In this document: positions 10,067 to 18,655 of the stretch, in pieces | Layout of the letters: each line of letters starts with the position of its first letter | Position numbering within the stretch: position 1 is the first letter of the stretch | Assembly (NCBI RefSeq): GCF_001556045.1 | Contig: NZ_LSIC01000124.1 | Span: forward strand, 62,001-126,000 | From: Bradyrhizobium sp. CCH5-F6 | GTDB taxonomy: Bacteria; Pseudomonadota; Alphaproteobacteria; Rhizobiales; Xanthobacteraceae | Length of the DNA stretch: 64,000 bases | Direction of reading: 5' to 3' | Program-made: the position numbers and the translations under genes | Notes under the pieces: model-generated | Seen by the model: only the letters and a program-made list of their open reading frames with translations | The model's database searches: none | What the model was told of the DNA's origin: nothing

Positions 10067-10154
10067 AGAGTCCGCCGGCGACGGCGAATGCGGTCGCCCC
10101 CATACGCCGACATTGGCCGCAAGGACGAACACGTTGAGAGCCTCCGCCCTCGAC

Positions 10155-11246
10155 CTACCCCACCAGATACTTTTTCACCGCCGCCTCGTCCCATTCGATC
10201 CCGTTGCCGGGCTCCTCGCTTGGCAGCGCAAAACCATCCTTGATCTGTAGCCGCGTCGCCAGCACTGCGTCGGCCCAGTCGACATATTCCAGCCAATGCG
10301 CGGTCGGTGTCACGCAGAGAAGATGTGCGCTGACTTCCGAGAACAGATGCGTCGACATCTCGATGCCGGCGGCGTGCGCAAGCGACGCAGCACGCAGCCA
10401 GCCGGTGACGCCGCCGATGCGCTGCACGTCCGGCATCACGTAGTCGCAGGCTTCCGCCGAGAGCGCCGCCTGCATCGCGAAGGCGCTGTCGAAATTCTCG
10501 CCGATCTGGACCGGTGTGCGTAGCGCGTCCGCGATCCGGGCGCAGCCGGCATAGTCGTCGTGGCGGATCGGCTCCTCGATCCAGCTCAAGCCCTCGTCGT
10601 CCAGCATCTCGCCGCGGCGGATCGCCTCGGTCACCGTCAGCGCCTGGTTGTAGTCGCACATCAGCGTGACCTGATCGCCGACGGCTTTGCGCACCGCGCG
10701 CACGACGGCGAGATCCTCCCGCGCATCCGGCCGGCCGACACGGATTTTGGCGGCCCGGAAACCCTCGGCCAGCAGCTTGTGGGCTTCCTCGACCGCAGCG
10801 CCGGCCGGCATGATCCCGAGCCCTTTCGAATTATAGGCCTTGACCGGCTTCGGCGCGCTGCCGAGCAGGCGCGCCAGCGGCAGGCCCTTGCTGCGGGCGA
10901 GCGCATCCCATGCCGCCATGTCGATACCGGATTGCGCCAGCCGTTGCAGGCCGGCGAGGCCGAGCAGCGTGAAGCGCTGGGCCAGCTTGCGCTCGATCTC
11001 GAATGGCAAGAGCTCGTCGCCCGCCAGCAGTTCTGACATTTCCGTGACCATCGCCGCCAGCGGCCTCAAGGCAGAGGGCGTGATCGAGAACAGATAAGCG
11101 TGGCCCACCGCGCCCTGGTCGGTCTCGCAGTCGATCAGCACCAGCGGGGCCTTGGCGACCGCGCCGGTCGAGGTTTGCAGCGGCAGGTTCATCGGTACGA
11201 TCACGGGCCGCGCATGGAAGCGCTTGATGCGGATGGTCTCGGTCAT
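10155..11246 (-). CDS. Mandelate racemase-like enolase superfamily enzyme
   Basis: A 363-residue member of the mandelate racemase/muconate lactonizing family, close along its whole length to Pseudomonas mandelate racemase as I remember it (LVLIDCETDQG, GIDMAAWDAL, WIEEP, TPTAHWLE). With a constant +3 offset the catalytic set aligns: K167 (MR K164), D198 (D195), E224 (E221), E250 (E247), D273 (D270), H300 (H297) and E320 (E317). The second lysine of the KxK motif is arginine: R169 in FRAAKIRVG replaces K166, the S-specific base. Metal ligands and the His-Asp dyad remain, so a one-base reaction such as acid-sugar dehydration or a slow or altered racemisation is likely. ATG at 11246 follows GGGAGAAACCCC. 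Confidence 0.88.
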   Translation of the reverse strand: MTETIRIKRFHARPVIVPMNLPLQTSTGAVAKAPLVLIDCETDQGAVGHAYLFSITPSALRPLAAMVTEMSELLAGDELLPFEIERKLAQRFTLLGLAGLQRLAQSGIDMAAWDALARSKGLPLARLLGSAPKPVKAYNSKGLGIMPAGAAVEEAHKLLAEGFRAAKIRVGRPDAREDLAVVRAVRKAVGDQVTLMCDYNQALTVTEAIRRGEMLDDEGLSWIEEPIRHDDYAGCARIADALRTPVQIGENFDSAFAMQAALSAEACDYVMPDVQRIGGVTGWLRAASLAHAAGIEMSTHLFSEVSAHLLCVTPTAHWLEYVDWADAVLATRLQIKDGFALPSEEPGNGIEWDEAAVKKYLVG

Positions 11247-11439
11247 GGGGTTTCTCCCGGCGGAGCGGATGCAGGTCGGTGCCGAACTTGAGCATCCGTG
11301 ATCAAACGAAAGGGCACCGAGCCGGACTACCATAAAATGGGGTTGCGTCGGCCGGCAAATATGGGCTCTGTGCCGCCGCATTCTTCGCCGCGGATTCGGA
11401 CGGGCCTTGCGACAAAATCGCACACAACGGAGCCACAAT

Positions 11440-13002
11440 TTGAAACAAGAGATCTCCGAAGAACAGCGCAAGAGCGGCATCCTGACCGGAGCCGTGATCG
11501 TCTTCCTCCTGCTTGCCCTGCCGCTCGCGGTGTGGCTGGACCTGACCGAGCTCAACAAGACGGGGCTGCGCCGGCAGGCGATCGATCTCAATTCGGTGAT
11601 CACGAGCGTGCGCGGCTATTACGCGACCAACGTGGTCGGGCGGATCCTCGCCAACCGCGATGGCACCACCAAGGTCGTGCACAATTACGAGTCCGTCCCC
11701 GGCGCGATTCCGATTCCGGCGACGCTGTCGCTGGAGCTCGGCCGGGTGATCGGCGCGCAACAGGAGAACATCACCTACCGCTTCGTGTCCGACTTCCCGT
11801 TCCAGAACCGCGCGCCGCACCAGCTCGACAAGTTCGAGAGGGATGCGATCGACGCGCTGCGCCGGGATCCCGAGCAGAAGATCGTCGATACCGAGACCTC
11901 GCTGTTCAACGACAAGGTCCGCCTGGTCGCCCCCGTCACCATGGGGCCGGCCTGCGTCAGTTGCCACAACAGCCACCCCGAAAGCCCGAAGAAGGACTGG
12001 AAGGTGGGCGATGTCCGCGGCATCCAGGAGGTGATCATCGCCCAGCCGATCGCGGCCAACATCTTCTCGTTCAAGTACCTGCTCGCCTATTTCGTGATTG
12101 CCGCCGGCAGCGGACTGGCGTTCCTGTCGCTGCAGCGCCGCCAGGCGCGCCGCATCAAGGGCATGAACAAGGAGCTCGAATCCGCCAACGACTTCCTGGC
12201 GTCGCTGTCGATGAAGATCTCGCGCTACATCCCGCCGCAGGTCTACAAGTCCATTTTCAGCGGCCAGAAGGACGTCACGATCCATACCGAGCGCAAGAAG
12301 CTCACCATCTTCTTCTCCGACATCCAGAACTTCACCGCGACGGCGGAGCGGCTCCAGCCGGAGCAACTGACGCAGCTGCTGAACGAATATTTCACCGAGA
12401 TGTCGGCGATCGCCCACGAGTATGGCGGCACCATCGACAAGTTCATCGGTGATGCCATGCTGATCTTCTTCGGCGACCCCGAGACCAGAGGCGACCGGGC
12501 CGATGCGCAGGCCTGCCTCCAGATGGCCTGGCGCATGCAGCAGCGCCTTGCCGAGCTCAATGCGAAATGGCGCGCCTCCGGCGTCGAGCAGCCGTTCCGC
12601 TCGCGCATGGGCATCAATTCCGGCTATTGCAACGTCGGCAATTTCGGCAGCACCGACCGCATGGACTACACCATCATCGGTGCGGAAGCGAACCTCGCCG
12701 CGCGCCTGCAATCGATCGCCGAGCCCGGCGGCATCGTGCTGAGCTACGAGACCTTTGCCCTCGTCAGCGACATCGTCCGCGCCCATGCGCTGCCGGCGAT
12801 CACGATGAAGGGCATCAGCCGCGAGGTCATTCCCTATTCGGTCGACGCGCTGACCGACGCGGCGGCGGAAAGCAGCGGCATCATCACCGAGCGCGCCCCG
12901 GGGCTCGAGCTCTATCTCGATCCCGCGGTGGTGAAGTCGGGCGATGCCGCGCGCGTGCGCTCGCTGCTGGAGAACGCGCTGGCCTCGCTCAAGCCGGCGT
13001 GA
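11440..13002 (+). CDS. Membrane class III nucleotide cyclase with DUF3365 haem domain
   Basis: A 520-residue sensor cyclase. A first membrane helix (ILTGAVIVFLLLALPLAVWL) is followed by a periplasmic DUF3365/Tll0287-type domain of about 190 residues containing C172-V-S-C175-H176, a c-type haem attachment motif. A second helix (YLLAYFVIAAGSGLAFL) leads to the cytoplasmic class III catalytic domain: IFFSDIQNF and IGDAMLIFFGD supply the two metal aspartates, and MDYTIIGAEANLAARLQ supplies purine- and transition-state-binding residues. It probably makes cAMP in response to redox state or a gas. The start is a TTG at 11440 with GGAG at 11429-11432; an upstream TTG at 11407 is possible. It stands alone, divergent from the racemase-like gene. 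Confidence 0.88.
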   Translation: MKQEISEEQRKSGILTGAVIVFLLLALPLAVWLDLTELNKTGLRRQAIDLNSVITSVRGYYATNVVGRILANRDGTTKVVHNYESVPGAIPIPATLSLELGRVIGAQQENITYRFVSDFPFQNRAPHQLDKFERDAIDALRRDPEQKIVDTETSLFNDKVRLVAPVTMGPACVSCHNSHPESPKKDWKVGDVRGIQEVIIAQPIAANIFSFKYLLAYFVIAAGSGLAFLSLQRRQARRIKGMNKELESANDFLASLSMKISRYIPPQVYKSIFSGQKDVTIHTERKKLTIFFSDIQNFTATAERLQPEQLTQLLNEYFTEMSAIAHEYGGTIDKFIGDAMLIFFGDPETRGDRADAQACLQMAWRMQQRLAELNAKWRASGVEQPFRSRMGINSGYCNVGNFGSTDRMDYTIIGAEANLAARLQSIAEPGGIVLSYETFALVSDIVRAHALPAITMKGISREVIPYSVDALTDAAAESSGIITERAPGLELYLDPAVVKSGDAARVRSLLENALASLKPA

Positions 13003-13055
13003 TGCGACGCGAAGGTTGATCTCGTTCCCCAACCGCGGGCCACGGATACGGCGCG

Positions 13056-13175
13056 CTCCCTCTCCCGCTCGCGGGAGAGGGCCGGGGAGAGGGTGTCTCC
13101 TCAATGGGACAATCCCAAGAGCACTCACCCGCGCCTTCGGCGCCGACCTCTCCCGCAAGCAAGCCGGAGAGGTTG
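13056..13175. repeat. Palindromic intergenic repeat, CCTCTCCC family, copy 1
   Basis: CCCTCTCCCGC at 13058-13068 pairs with GCGGGAGAGGG at 13071-13081, and a second imperfect arm (CTCTCCCGC...GGAGAGG) follows at about 13148-13172. The intervening segment has the CACCCGCGCCTTCGGCGCCGACC core shared with the copy at 35834-35954. It lies between convergent genes and could act in transcription termination or mRNA protection. The core cited here is split between both arms of the element. Confidence 0.75.
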
Positions 13176-13215
13176 TGACCCCGGCTCCGTCTGTTTGCCC
13201 GCCAAGGCCAGGCCG

Positions 13216-14145
13216 CTACGGCAACCCCCGCGCCTCCAGCTGCTTCACCAGCAGCAGCGTCGGCTCGGCGAGGCTGTCGCCGGAGCCGTCGAGGCCGAAA
13301 GCGCTGGCGATGCCGTCGCGGCTGCGCAGCAGCGCGCTGCGCGGGCAGTGGCCGGCGCCGCAGAGCGTCTTCTTCAGCGTCTCGCCCTGCGCCACGATTG
13401 CAGCAGGATCGTCCGCCGCCCAGGCCAGCACGATCGGCACGTCGACGTTGATGATGCCGGGAAAGACCGATCGCGCGTTATACTGGCTTGAATCCGTGCC
13501 GAGATAGGCCTTCTCGCTGTCGCTCGCGTCCTTGCCCGCGCGATAGATGCCGGACACCAGCACGACCGCGGCGACATCGGCGCGGTCGGCCTGAAACTCG
13601 GGATGCGCCAGCAGGGTCGCGACGTGGAAGGCGCCGGCGCCATAGCCGATTGCGACGATCTCGCGAGCATCGCCGTTGAACAGATCGATATTGCCGTGGA
13701 CCCAGGACAGCGCCGCCGCCACGTCGGTGGCCCCCATCGGCCAGGCCGCCGCGGGCGCCAGGCGGTAGTTGACGCGCACGCCGATCATGTCGTTGCGCGC
13801 GGCAAAGCACATCGCCTGGTCCTGGATCTGCCGGGCCAGCTCCGGCGCCGCGTGGTCGCCGGTGAAGCTGTCGCCGGTCACGAACAGCAGCACTGGCCGC
13901 GGCGTATCCGCCTTGGTTGCGCTGGTGGCGACGTCGAGCACATTGGCTTCGCTCTCGCCATAGCGCAGGCCACGCGAGAAGGTGACCTGCTCGCACAGCC
14001 GCGCCGTGCCTCCGGCGGTCGTGTCGGAATCGGTGAGGCCCACGCGCACGAGATCGGACGGCGCGGAGAGCCGGGCCGGCAAAGGTCCATGCGCGGAGGC
14101 CGTGCTCATGGTCAGAAGCAGAAAAAACGTCAGAAAATTCTTCAT
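13216..14145 (-). CDS. Secreted alpha/beta hydrolase
   Basis: A 309-residue exported hydrolase. MKNFLTFFLLLTMSTASAHG is a signal peptide. The mature protein has the alpha/beta hydrolase order: PRPVLLFVTGDSFTGDH (oxyanion region), VNYRLAPAAAWP, and the nucleophile elbow AIGYGAGAFHVA, where the usual GxSxG serine is replaced by alanine (G-Y-G-A-G). Later segments (VPIVLAWAADDPAA) fit the acid loop. The missing elbow serine means either an inactive or binding-only protein or a different nucleophile. The NYRLAPxxxWP element is the hallmark of the HSL/carboxylesterase branch. The start at 14145 gives the signal peptide; an in-frame ATG at 14205 would add 20 residues before it. Confidence 0.8.
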   Translation of the reverse strand: MKNFLTFFLLLTMSTASAHGPLPARLSAPSDLVRVGLTDSDTTAGGTARLCEQVTFSRGLRYGESEANVLDVATSATKADTPRPVLLFVTGDSFTGDHAAPELARQIQDQAMCFAARNDMIGVRVNYRLAPAAAWPMGATDVAAALSWVHGNIDLFNGDAREIVAIGYGAGAFHVATLLAHPEFQADRADVAAVVLVSGIYRAGKDASDSEKAYLGTDSSQYNARSVFPGIINVDVPIVLAWAADDPAAIVAQGETLKKTLCGAGHCPRSALLRSRDGIASAFGLDGSGDSLAEPTLLLVKQLEARGLP

Positions 14146-14203
14146 GATGATGCCGGCCGCCTTGCGGGGCTCATATTGGCTCGCTGATGTGACCTGTCTT
14201 TTC

Positions 14204-14243
14204 AATTCGCCTCATTAGTAGTCGGCTGGCCTTGAGGCGAATT
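14204..14243. promoter_or_regulatory. 11-bp perfect inverted repeat upstream of the secreted hydrolase
   Basis: AATTCGCCTCA at 14204-14214 and TGAGGCGAATT at 14233-14243 are perfect reverse complements separated by 18 bases. The element lies 59-98 bases before the hydrolase start, where an operator or leader hairpin would act. Confidence 0.5.
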
Positions 14244-14702
14244 CGCGGCACTGTCGGCCGGCCGGCAGCCGGCGCCGAACATGCGTCTTACTTCGCAGGC
14301 GCCTCATTTCGAACGCAAGTCGCCGGCCACGGGACGATTGCGGGGCGCGGCCAGTTTGTCTCGATACCTCAAGCCCTTGCCGGCGCCGGCCAGTCTCGCG
14401 CCGGAAACGGCTTTCTACTGTGCATGGGGTTGTTTTCGCAGTTTTTGTTTTGGACGACCCGTCAGGCCCGCTTCATCGTCCGGAAGGTGGCGGAGTAACG
14501 GTGCACAGCACTTGCCGGACGCCGCCGTCCGGTACGCGCCCACGCCTCGACCTGACGCACGATCGGCGCCAGCCAGCCGGTCGGCCCCGCCTGCGGCTCT
14601 GCGAACAAGCCGAGCTGCGTCATTCCTCGCACGTCTGTGATGGAACCTAATGGTGGCTGATGCGACTTACATATGACGCGGGGAGTAATGTGCGAGGCTG
14701 TC
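14244..14702. other. Gene-free stretch
   Basis: No convincing gene was found. Open frames on the plus strand here have arginine/serine-rich translations without recognisable signature. One short hairpin (CCGGACG at 14515-14521 with CGTCCGG at 14526-14532) is visible. Local composition becomes less GC-rich around 14655-14690, where the promoter of the following small gene is expected. Confidence 0.4.
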
Positions 14703-14843
14703 ATGGCAGAGAAGCATACCGCCGATCCGGTAGAGATCATGCGGGCGACCGGTCACCCTGAGCTGGAATATGCCGCGGGCTGGACCATCGCCGGTCTCGT
14801 CACCATCGGCGCCATCGTCGCCGCCTGGGTGTTCGCCATCTAG
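14703..14843 (+). CDS. Small single-pass membrane protein
   Basis: A 46-residue protein: a charged N-terminal half (MAEKHTADPVEIMRATGHPE) and one hydrophobic helix (AAGWTIAGLVTIGAIVAAW) near the C terminus. GAGG at 14694-14697 precedes the ATG at 14703; two in-frame ATGs at 14673 and 14688 could lengthen it by 10 or 5 residues. Its TAG (14841-14843) overlaps the complementary stop of the convergent histidine kinase gene (14840-14842), a compact arrangement that argues for a real gene. Function unknown; such tail-anchored peptides often modulate membrane sensors, but nothing here shows a partner. Confidence 0.65.
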   Translation: MAEKHTADPVEIMRATGHPELEYAAGWTIAGLVTIGAIVAAWVFAI

Positions 14844-16426
14844 GCTGCGGGAAACTGGAGTTCGAAGGCCGCGCCTTCGTCGGTCGGCTTCAGCGTGATC
14901 GAGCCGCCATGGCTCGCCATGACCGCACGCGCGATCGCCAGCCCCATCCCGGTGCCGCCCTGGTCGCGACGGGTGGTGAAGAAGGCATCGAAGATTCTGT
15001 CGCGGTTTGGCGCCGAGATCGGCTCGCCGTCATTGCTGACCGTCAGCAGCAGGGTCGTCCGCTCGTCCACCGCCTCCAGCCTGATCGTCCGCGACTTGTG
15101 CCGCACCGCGTTGTCGACGAGATGCGACAGCACGATCAGCGCCTTCTCGCCGGACATGCCGATCGCCCGGTCGAGGCTGCCGCTGGCGTCGATTGAGCTT
15201 GCCGGAAACCTGCTTCTGAGGTCGGCGATCACGGGCGCCAGCTCCGTGCGCTCGTTCTGCGGCAGGCTTTCGGCGCGGGCGAGCTCGCGCAGCCGCTGCG
15301 CCATCGCCTCCAGCCGCTGGGTGTCGGACAGGATGTTGGCGATGAATGTCGTCTGCTCGGCGGGCGTCAGGCTGCCCGATTTGCCTTGAACCGAATCCTG
15401 CAGCAGCTCGGCCGCGCCCTTGATCGAGGTCAGCGGCGATTTCAGCTCGTGGGTGAGGTGCGCCGAGAACGTCGCGATGTAGTCCGAGCGGCGCGCCAGC
15501 TGCTCGGCCATGCCGAGGAAGCTGTGCGAGAGCTGGGCGAACTCCCGCGTGCCGTAGTGCCGGAGGGGCCGGAACGCCTCGCGGTCACCGCGGCCAATTC
15601 GTGCGGCACGATCGATCAGCTCGCGCATCGGCAGCGTGATGGTGCGCGAGAACACGAGTCCGATCGCGATCGTGCCGAGGATCACGGCAAGCCCGGCCAG
15701 CACGAACTTGCCTCGCTCCTGGTAGAGATGGTCGAAGATGTTGCTCGGCGTCCGCGTGGTGTAGATCACCCCCGCGACGCGGTTGTTGACGATGACCGGC
15801 ATGGCCGAGAACACGTGCACGCCGAGGCCGCGGCTGAAGGAATAGATCGGCGGCGGCGGCTTGTCCGGAACGCGGTTGCGTAAGGTGGCGCGGTATTGGC
15901 CGTGCAGCGCGTCCGCGACCTCCTCGATATGCGCAAGCGATTGCCCGACCTCCTGCCGGCCGGCGATCACCACGCCCTGCGGATCGAGGATGCGGAAGCC
16001 CGCCAAAGTCACCTTCTGGGTTTCGCGGATGATCGGCGTCAGCCTGGCGCCGATCTCGACATAGGCGGGTTGGGCCGGCTGTGGCGCAGCCTGGGCATCC
16101 GGCCGCCGCCGCAGCAGGTCGTTCGCAGTGAGGTCGAGCGCGGGACGGATCGGCGTGACCTGGTCGCCGGGATCGGGCAGCACGCCCGGCGGCACCTCGG
16201 CGCCCAGCGTGAGGCCGCCGTCGAGCCTCGCCGTGACCTCCTGGGCATAGATCGTCGCCAGCACGCGGCTCTGCGCGATCAGCTCGGCCTGAGTCTGGCG
16301 GATCAGCTGATTGTCGTAAAGGCGGAAGAAGAACAGGCCGACCAGCGGCAGCACGCCAACGGTGGTCAGCACCGTGAAGATGACGAGCCCCAGCGACGGC
16401 CGCCATTTGTCGGGTGCCGTGCTCAT
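14840..16426 (-). CDS. Sensor histidine kinase, CreC-like
   Basis: A 528-residue membrane kinase. TM1 is about residues 12-35, a periplasmic sensor region about 36-240, TM2 about 241-260, a HAMP linker to about 312, then HisKA with the phospho-accepting H326 in HLTHELKSPLTSIKG. The ATPase domain shows the N box (HLVDNAVRH) and the F/G2 boxes (FDAFFTTRRDQGGTGMGLAIARAV). It receives a periplasmic signal and phosphorylates the response regulator encoded just upstream. Its ATG at 16426 overlaps the regulator stop by four bases and follows AGAGG, so both are translated together. The upstream regulator and a DUF4173 membrane protein complete the apparent operon. Confidence 0.9.
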   Translation of the reverse strand: MSTAPDKWRPSLGLVIFTVLTTVGVLPLVGLFFFRLYDNQLIRQTQAELIAQSRVLATIYAQEVTARLDGGLTLGAEVPPGVLPDPGDQVTPIRPALDLTANDLLRRRPDAQAAPQPAQPAYVEIGARLTPIIRETQKVTLAGFRILDPQGVVIAGRQEVGQSLAHIEEVADALHGQYRATLRNRVPDKPPPPIYSFSRGLGVHVFSAMPVIVNNRVAGVIYTTRTPSNIFDHLYQERGKFVLAGLAVILGTIAIGLVFSRTITLPMRELIDRAARIGRGDREAFRPLRHYGTREFAQLSHSFLGMAEQLARRSDYIATFSAHLTHELKSPLTSIKGAAELLQDSVQGKSGSLTPAEQTTFIANILSDTQRLEAMAQRLRELARAESLPQNERTELAPVIADLRSRFPASSIDASGSLDRAIGMSGEKALIVLSHLVDNAVRHKSRTIRLEAVDERTTLLLTVSNDGEPISAPNRDRIFDAFFTTRRDQGGTGMGLAIARAVMASHGGSITLKPTDEGAAFELQFPAA

Positions 16427-17127
16427 GCCTCTTTCTCGCAGCGGCCGAGCTTGAAGCCGACGCCGTGGATGGTTTCGATGACGTTCTCGCAATTCAGCGC
16501 CGCGAGCTTGGCGCGGATGTTGCGGATATGGCTGTCGATGGTGCGGTCGGAGACCTGGATGTTGAGCTGATAGGCCGCCCGCATCAGCTGCTCGCGGTTG
16601 AACACCGAGGTCGGGCGGGTCAGGAAGGCGCGCAGGATGCCGAACTCGATCGCCGTCAGTTTGAGCGGCGTTCCCGCGAAGGACGCCACATGCTGCTCGG
16701 GATCGATCAGGAGACTCCCCTGCGTCAGAGCGGCCGCGCCGGCCTTGATCTCGCCGTTGCGGGGACCGAGCCGGCGCAGGATGACGTTGACCCGCGCCAC
16801 CAGCTCGCGCGGGCTGAACGGCTTGGTCACGTAATCGTCGCCGCCGATCTCGAGCCCGAGGATGCGGTCGATCTCCTCGTCGCGCGCCGACAGGAACAGG
16901 ATCGGCACGTCGGAGGACTTGCGTACCTCGCGACAGACGTCGAGGCCGTCGAACTCGGGCATGCCGATGTCGAGCACGATCAGATCCGGCCTGTCGGCGG
17001 CAAAGCGGGCGAGCGCCTCCTTGCCGTCGCGCGCCTCGATCACGTCCATGCCGGCCTTCTTCAGGGCAACACGGATGACCTCGCGGATGTGACCCTCGTC
17101 GTCGACGATGAGAATGCGATGTGCCAA
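16423..17127 (-). CDS. OmpR-family response regulator, CreB-like
   Basis: A 234-residue response regulator. The receiver has the acidic pocket DDE at residues 9-11, phospho-acceptor D53 in VLDIGMP, S80 and K102 in DDYVTKPFSP. The DNA-binding winged helix covers about 130-228 (LKLTAIEFGILRAFL, DRTIDSHIRNIRAKL). The LFLSARDEEIDRILGLEIG stretch is closest, by recognition, to CreB of enteric bacteria. It is encoded between the DUF4173 gene (20-base gap) and its kinase (4-base overlap). Target genes are unknown; the DUF4173 protein is the likeliest co-regulated partner. Confidence 0.92.
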   Translation of the reverse strand: MAHRILIVDDEGHIREVIRVALKKAGMDVIEARDGKEALARFAADRPDLIVLDIGMPEFDGLDVCREVRKSSDVPILFLSARDEEIDRILGLEIGGDDYVTKPFSPRELVARVNVILRRLGPRNGEIKAGAAALTQGSLLIDPEQHVASFAGTPLKLTAIEFGILRAFLTRPTSVFNREQLMRAAYQLNIQVSDRTIDSHIRNIRAKLAALNCENVIETIHGVGFKLGRCEKEA

Positions 17128-17146
17128 GAAACTCTCCGCTGCCTCG

Positions 17147-18655
17147 TCAGCCAGCCGGCTGGCTGCCGGACCGGGCTTTCGCCTGGGCGTCCAGCCTGCG
17201 CTGGAGCCGCAAGCTTCGGAAGCCCCAGCTCCGCCAGGCCAGGTCCCGGCGCAGCTGTTCTACAAGCCTGTCTCGCTGTGACACAAGGCAGCCCTCGCCG
17301 GCCGCGGGCCGCAGCGCGATTGCCTTGTCGATGGCCGGCAGTGCCTGCGGCCCGAGCGTCAGGAGATAGTCGATATCGATCTGCACGCCCTTGCCCGATG
17401 CCTCCCGGCTGTGAGCAACATTGTAGTCGGCGATGAAGGCGTCGAAGTTCACGAGCGAGCATCCGTAGAGCACGATCGTCAAAGCGATCAGGTTGGCGCC
17501 GATCAGCCATTGGTTGGACCTCCCGAGCACGATGCGAGTAACGATCAGGATCAGTCCCAGCGCCACCAGCCCCATCCAGATGAAGGCCGCGATGCGCCAG
17601 TAGGTCAGCATGTAGATGTCGACATAGAGATCCAGCCGGAGGATGGACGAGGCGACCAGCAGCACGTTCTGTCCCACCCAGAGATAGACCAGCGCGCGGA
17701 TCACCTTCGATTTCTCGGCCGGCCCGCCCGGACGCATCGCGATCAGCACGAAGGCGGCGGCGAGCAGGGCGGTCGCGATCAGCGGATAGGCGCCGCGATG
17801 GGCGTAGGTTGCATAGGTCAAATTGTCGGGCAGCGCCACGTGGCCCCAGAGATAGATGCCGTCGAGAACGGACTGCGCTGCGAACAGCAGATTGAACAGG
17901 ATCAGCGAACGCAAGATGGTCGAGGAGCCCAGGAATTCGATGGGGACGAAAGGCGGGAGCGGCTGCGGCTCTGGGCTTTCGACGATGGCTGCGGCGGCAG
18001 CCTTCTTGCTTCGCCAGCGCACATGGATGAAAGGCCAGACCAGCGCCAGCATCGAAGCCCAGAACAGCGTGCGCCAGACGCTGACATATTCGAAGACGAC
18101 CCGTGGATTGAGCAGGGACACCCATTGTTCGATCACCGGATTGGCCGCCGCGAACAGCGCAAGGAACACGGTGCTCAGTGCCGCCGGCAGCAGCCATAGC
18201 GCAATGCCGCGGGTGAATGCGGACAGGTTGAATATCTGGAGCGCATCGGGAAAGAACCGCCAGAAGCCGAACAGAACGAGGTTTCGTAGCGCGCGAGCGC
18301 GGTCGGCGAGCCCGGTCGTCTCCGGATTGGTCGCGAGCAGCAGGGCGACGACCAGCGCCGTGACGAGGATCACGAACGAGAGCGCAGTGAGCTCCTCCAC
18401 GGCCGGCACAAGACCGAGAGCGACGACCGCGCCGCCGATCACCCCGCGCCGAAGGTCCAGCGTGGCGTGATTGGCGAGCAGTGAGGCGCAGGTGATTGCG
18501 ATGGCGAAGATGATCAGCGACAGTCCGACCCGGTGGCCATAGAAGAGCCAGTCGGCGAGCGCGGCGAGCAGCAGCGCCATTGCGAGCTTGGCCGACAGCG
18601 AGGAAGGCCTGATCGGTTGAATGTCCGTCGTCGAGGTCGAAGCCAGGCTCGTCAT
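17147..18655 (-). CDS. DUF4173 polytopic membrane protein
   Basis: A 502-residue inner-membrane protein with about ten to twelve hydrophobic helices in residues 20-430 and a soluble C-terminal tail of about 70 residues rich in arginine. The segment YATYAHRGAYPLIATALLAA and the following helices match DUF4173 as I remember it. Function is unknown; homologues are often encoded beside two-component systems, as here, where it is the first gene of an operon with the CreB/CreC-like pair. It may be an accessory sensor or a target. The start at ATG 18655 keeps a short soluble N terminus with a GGAG about 16 bases upstream, a slightly long spacing. Confidence 0.78.
   Translation of the reverse strand: MTSLASTSTTDIQPIRPSSLSAKLAMALLLAALADWLFYGHRVGLSLIIFAIAITCASLLANHATLDLRRGVIGGAVVALGLVPAVEELTALSFVILVTALVVALLLATNPETTGLADRARALRNLVLFGFWRFFPDALQIFNLSAFTRGIALWLLPAALSTVFLALFAAANPVIEQWVSLLNPRVVFEYVSVWRTLFWASMLALVWPFIHVRWRSKKAAAAAIVESPEPQPLPPFVPIEFLGSSTILRSLILFNLLFAAQSVLDGIYLWGHVALPDNLTYATYAHRGAYPLIATALLAAAFVLIAMRPGGPAEKSKVIRALVYLWVGQNVLLVASSILRLDLYVDIYMLTYWRIAAFIWMGLVALGLILIVTRIVLGRSNQWLIGANLIALTIVLYGCSLVNFDAFIADYNVAHSREASGKGVQIDIDYLLTLGPQALPAIDKAIALRPAAGEGCLVSQRDRLVEQLRRDLAWRSWGFRSLRLQRRLDAQAKARSGSQPAG

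Noticed and set aside
11302..13158. A 618-codon open frame antisense to the nucleotide cyclase gene
   Set aside because: It mirrors the codon pattern of the real gene in a GC-rich genome; its translation is Arg/Gly/Leu-rich without any signature, while the sense strand has complete domains.
14232..14650. Several overlapping plus-strand frames in the gene-free stretch
   Set aside because: Composition is Arg/Ser/Pro-rich and there is no start signal; no family resemblance.
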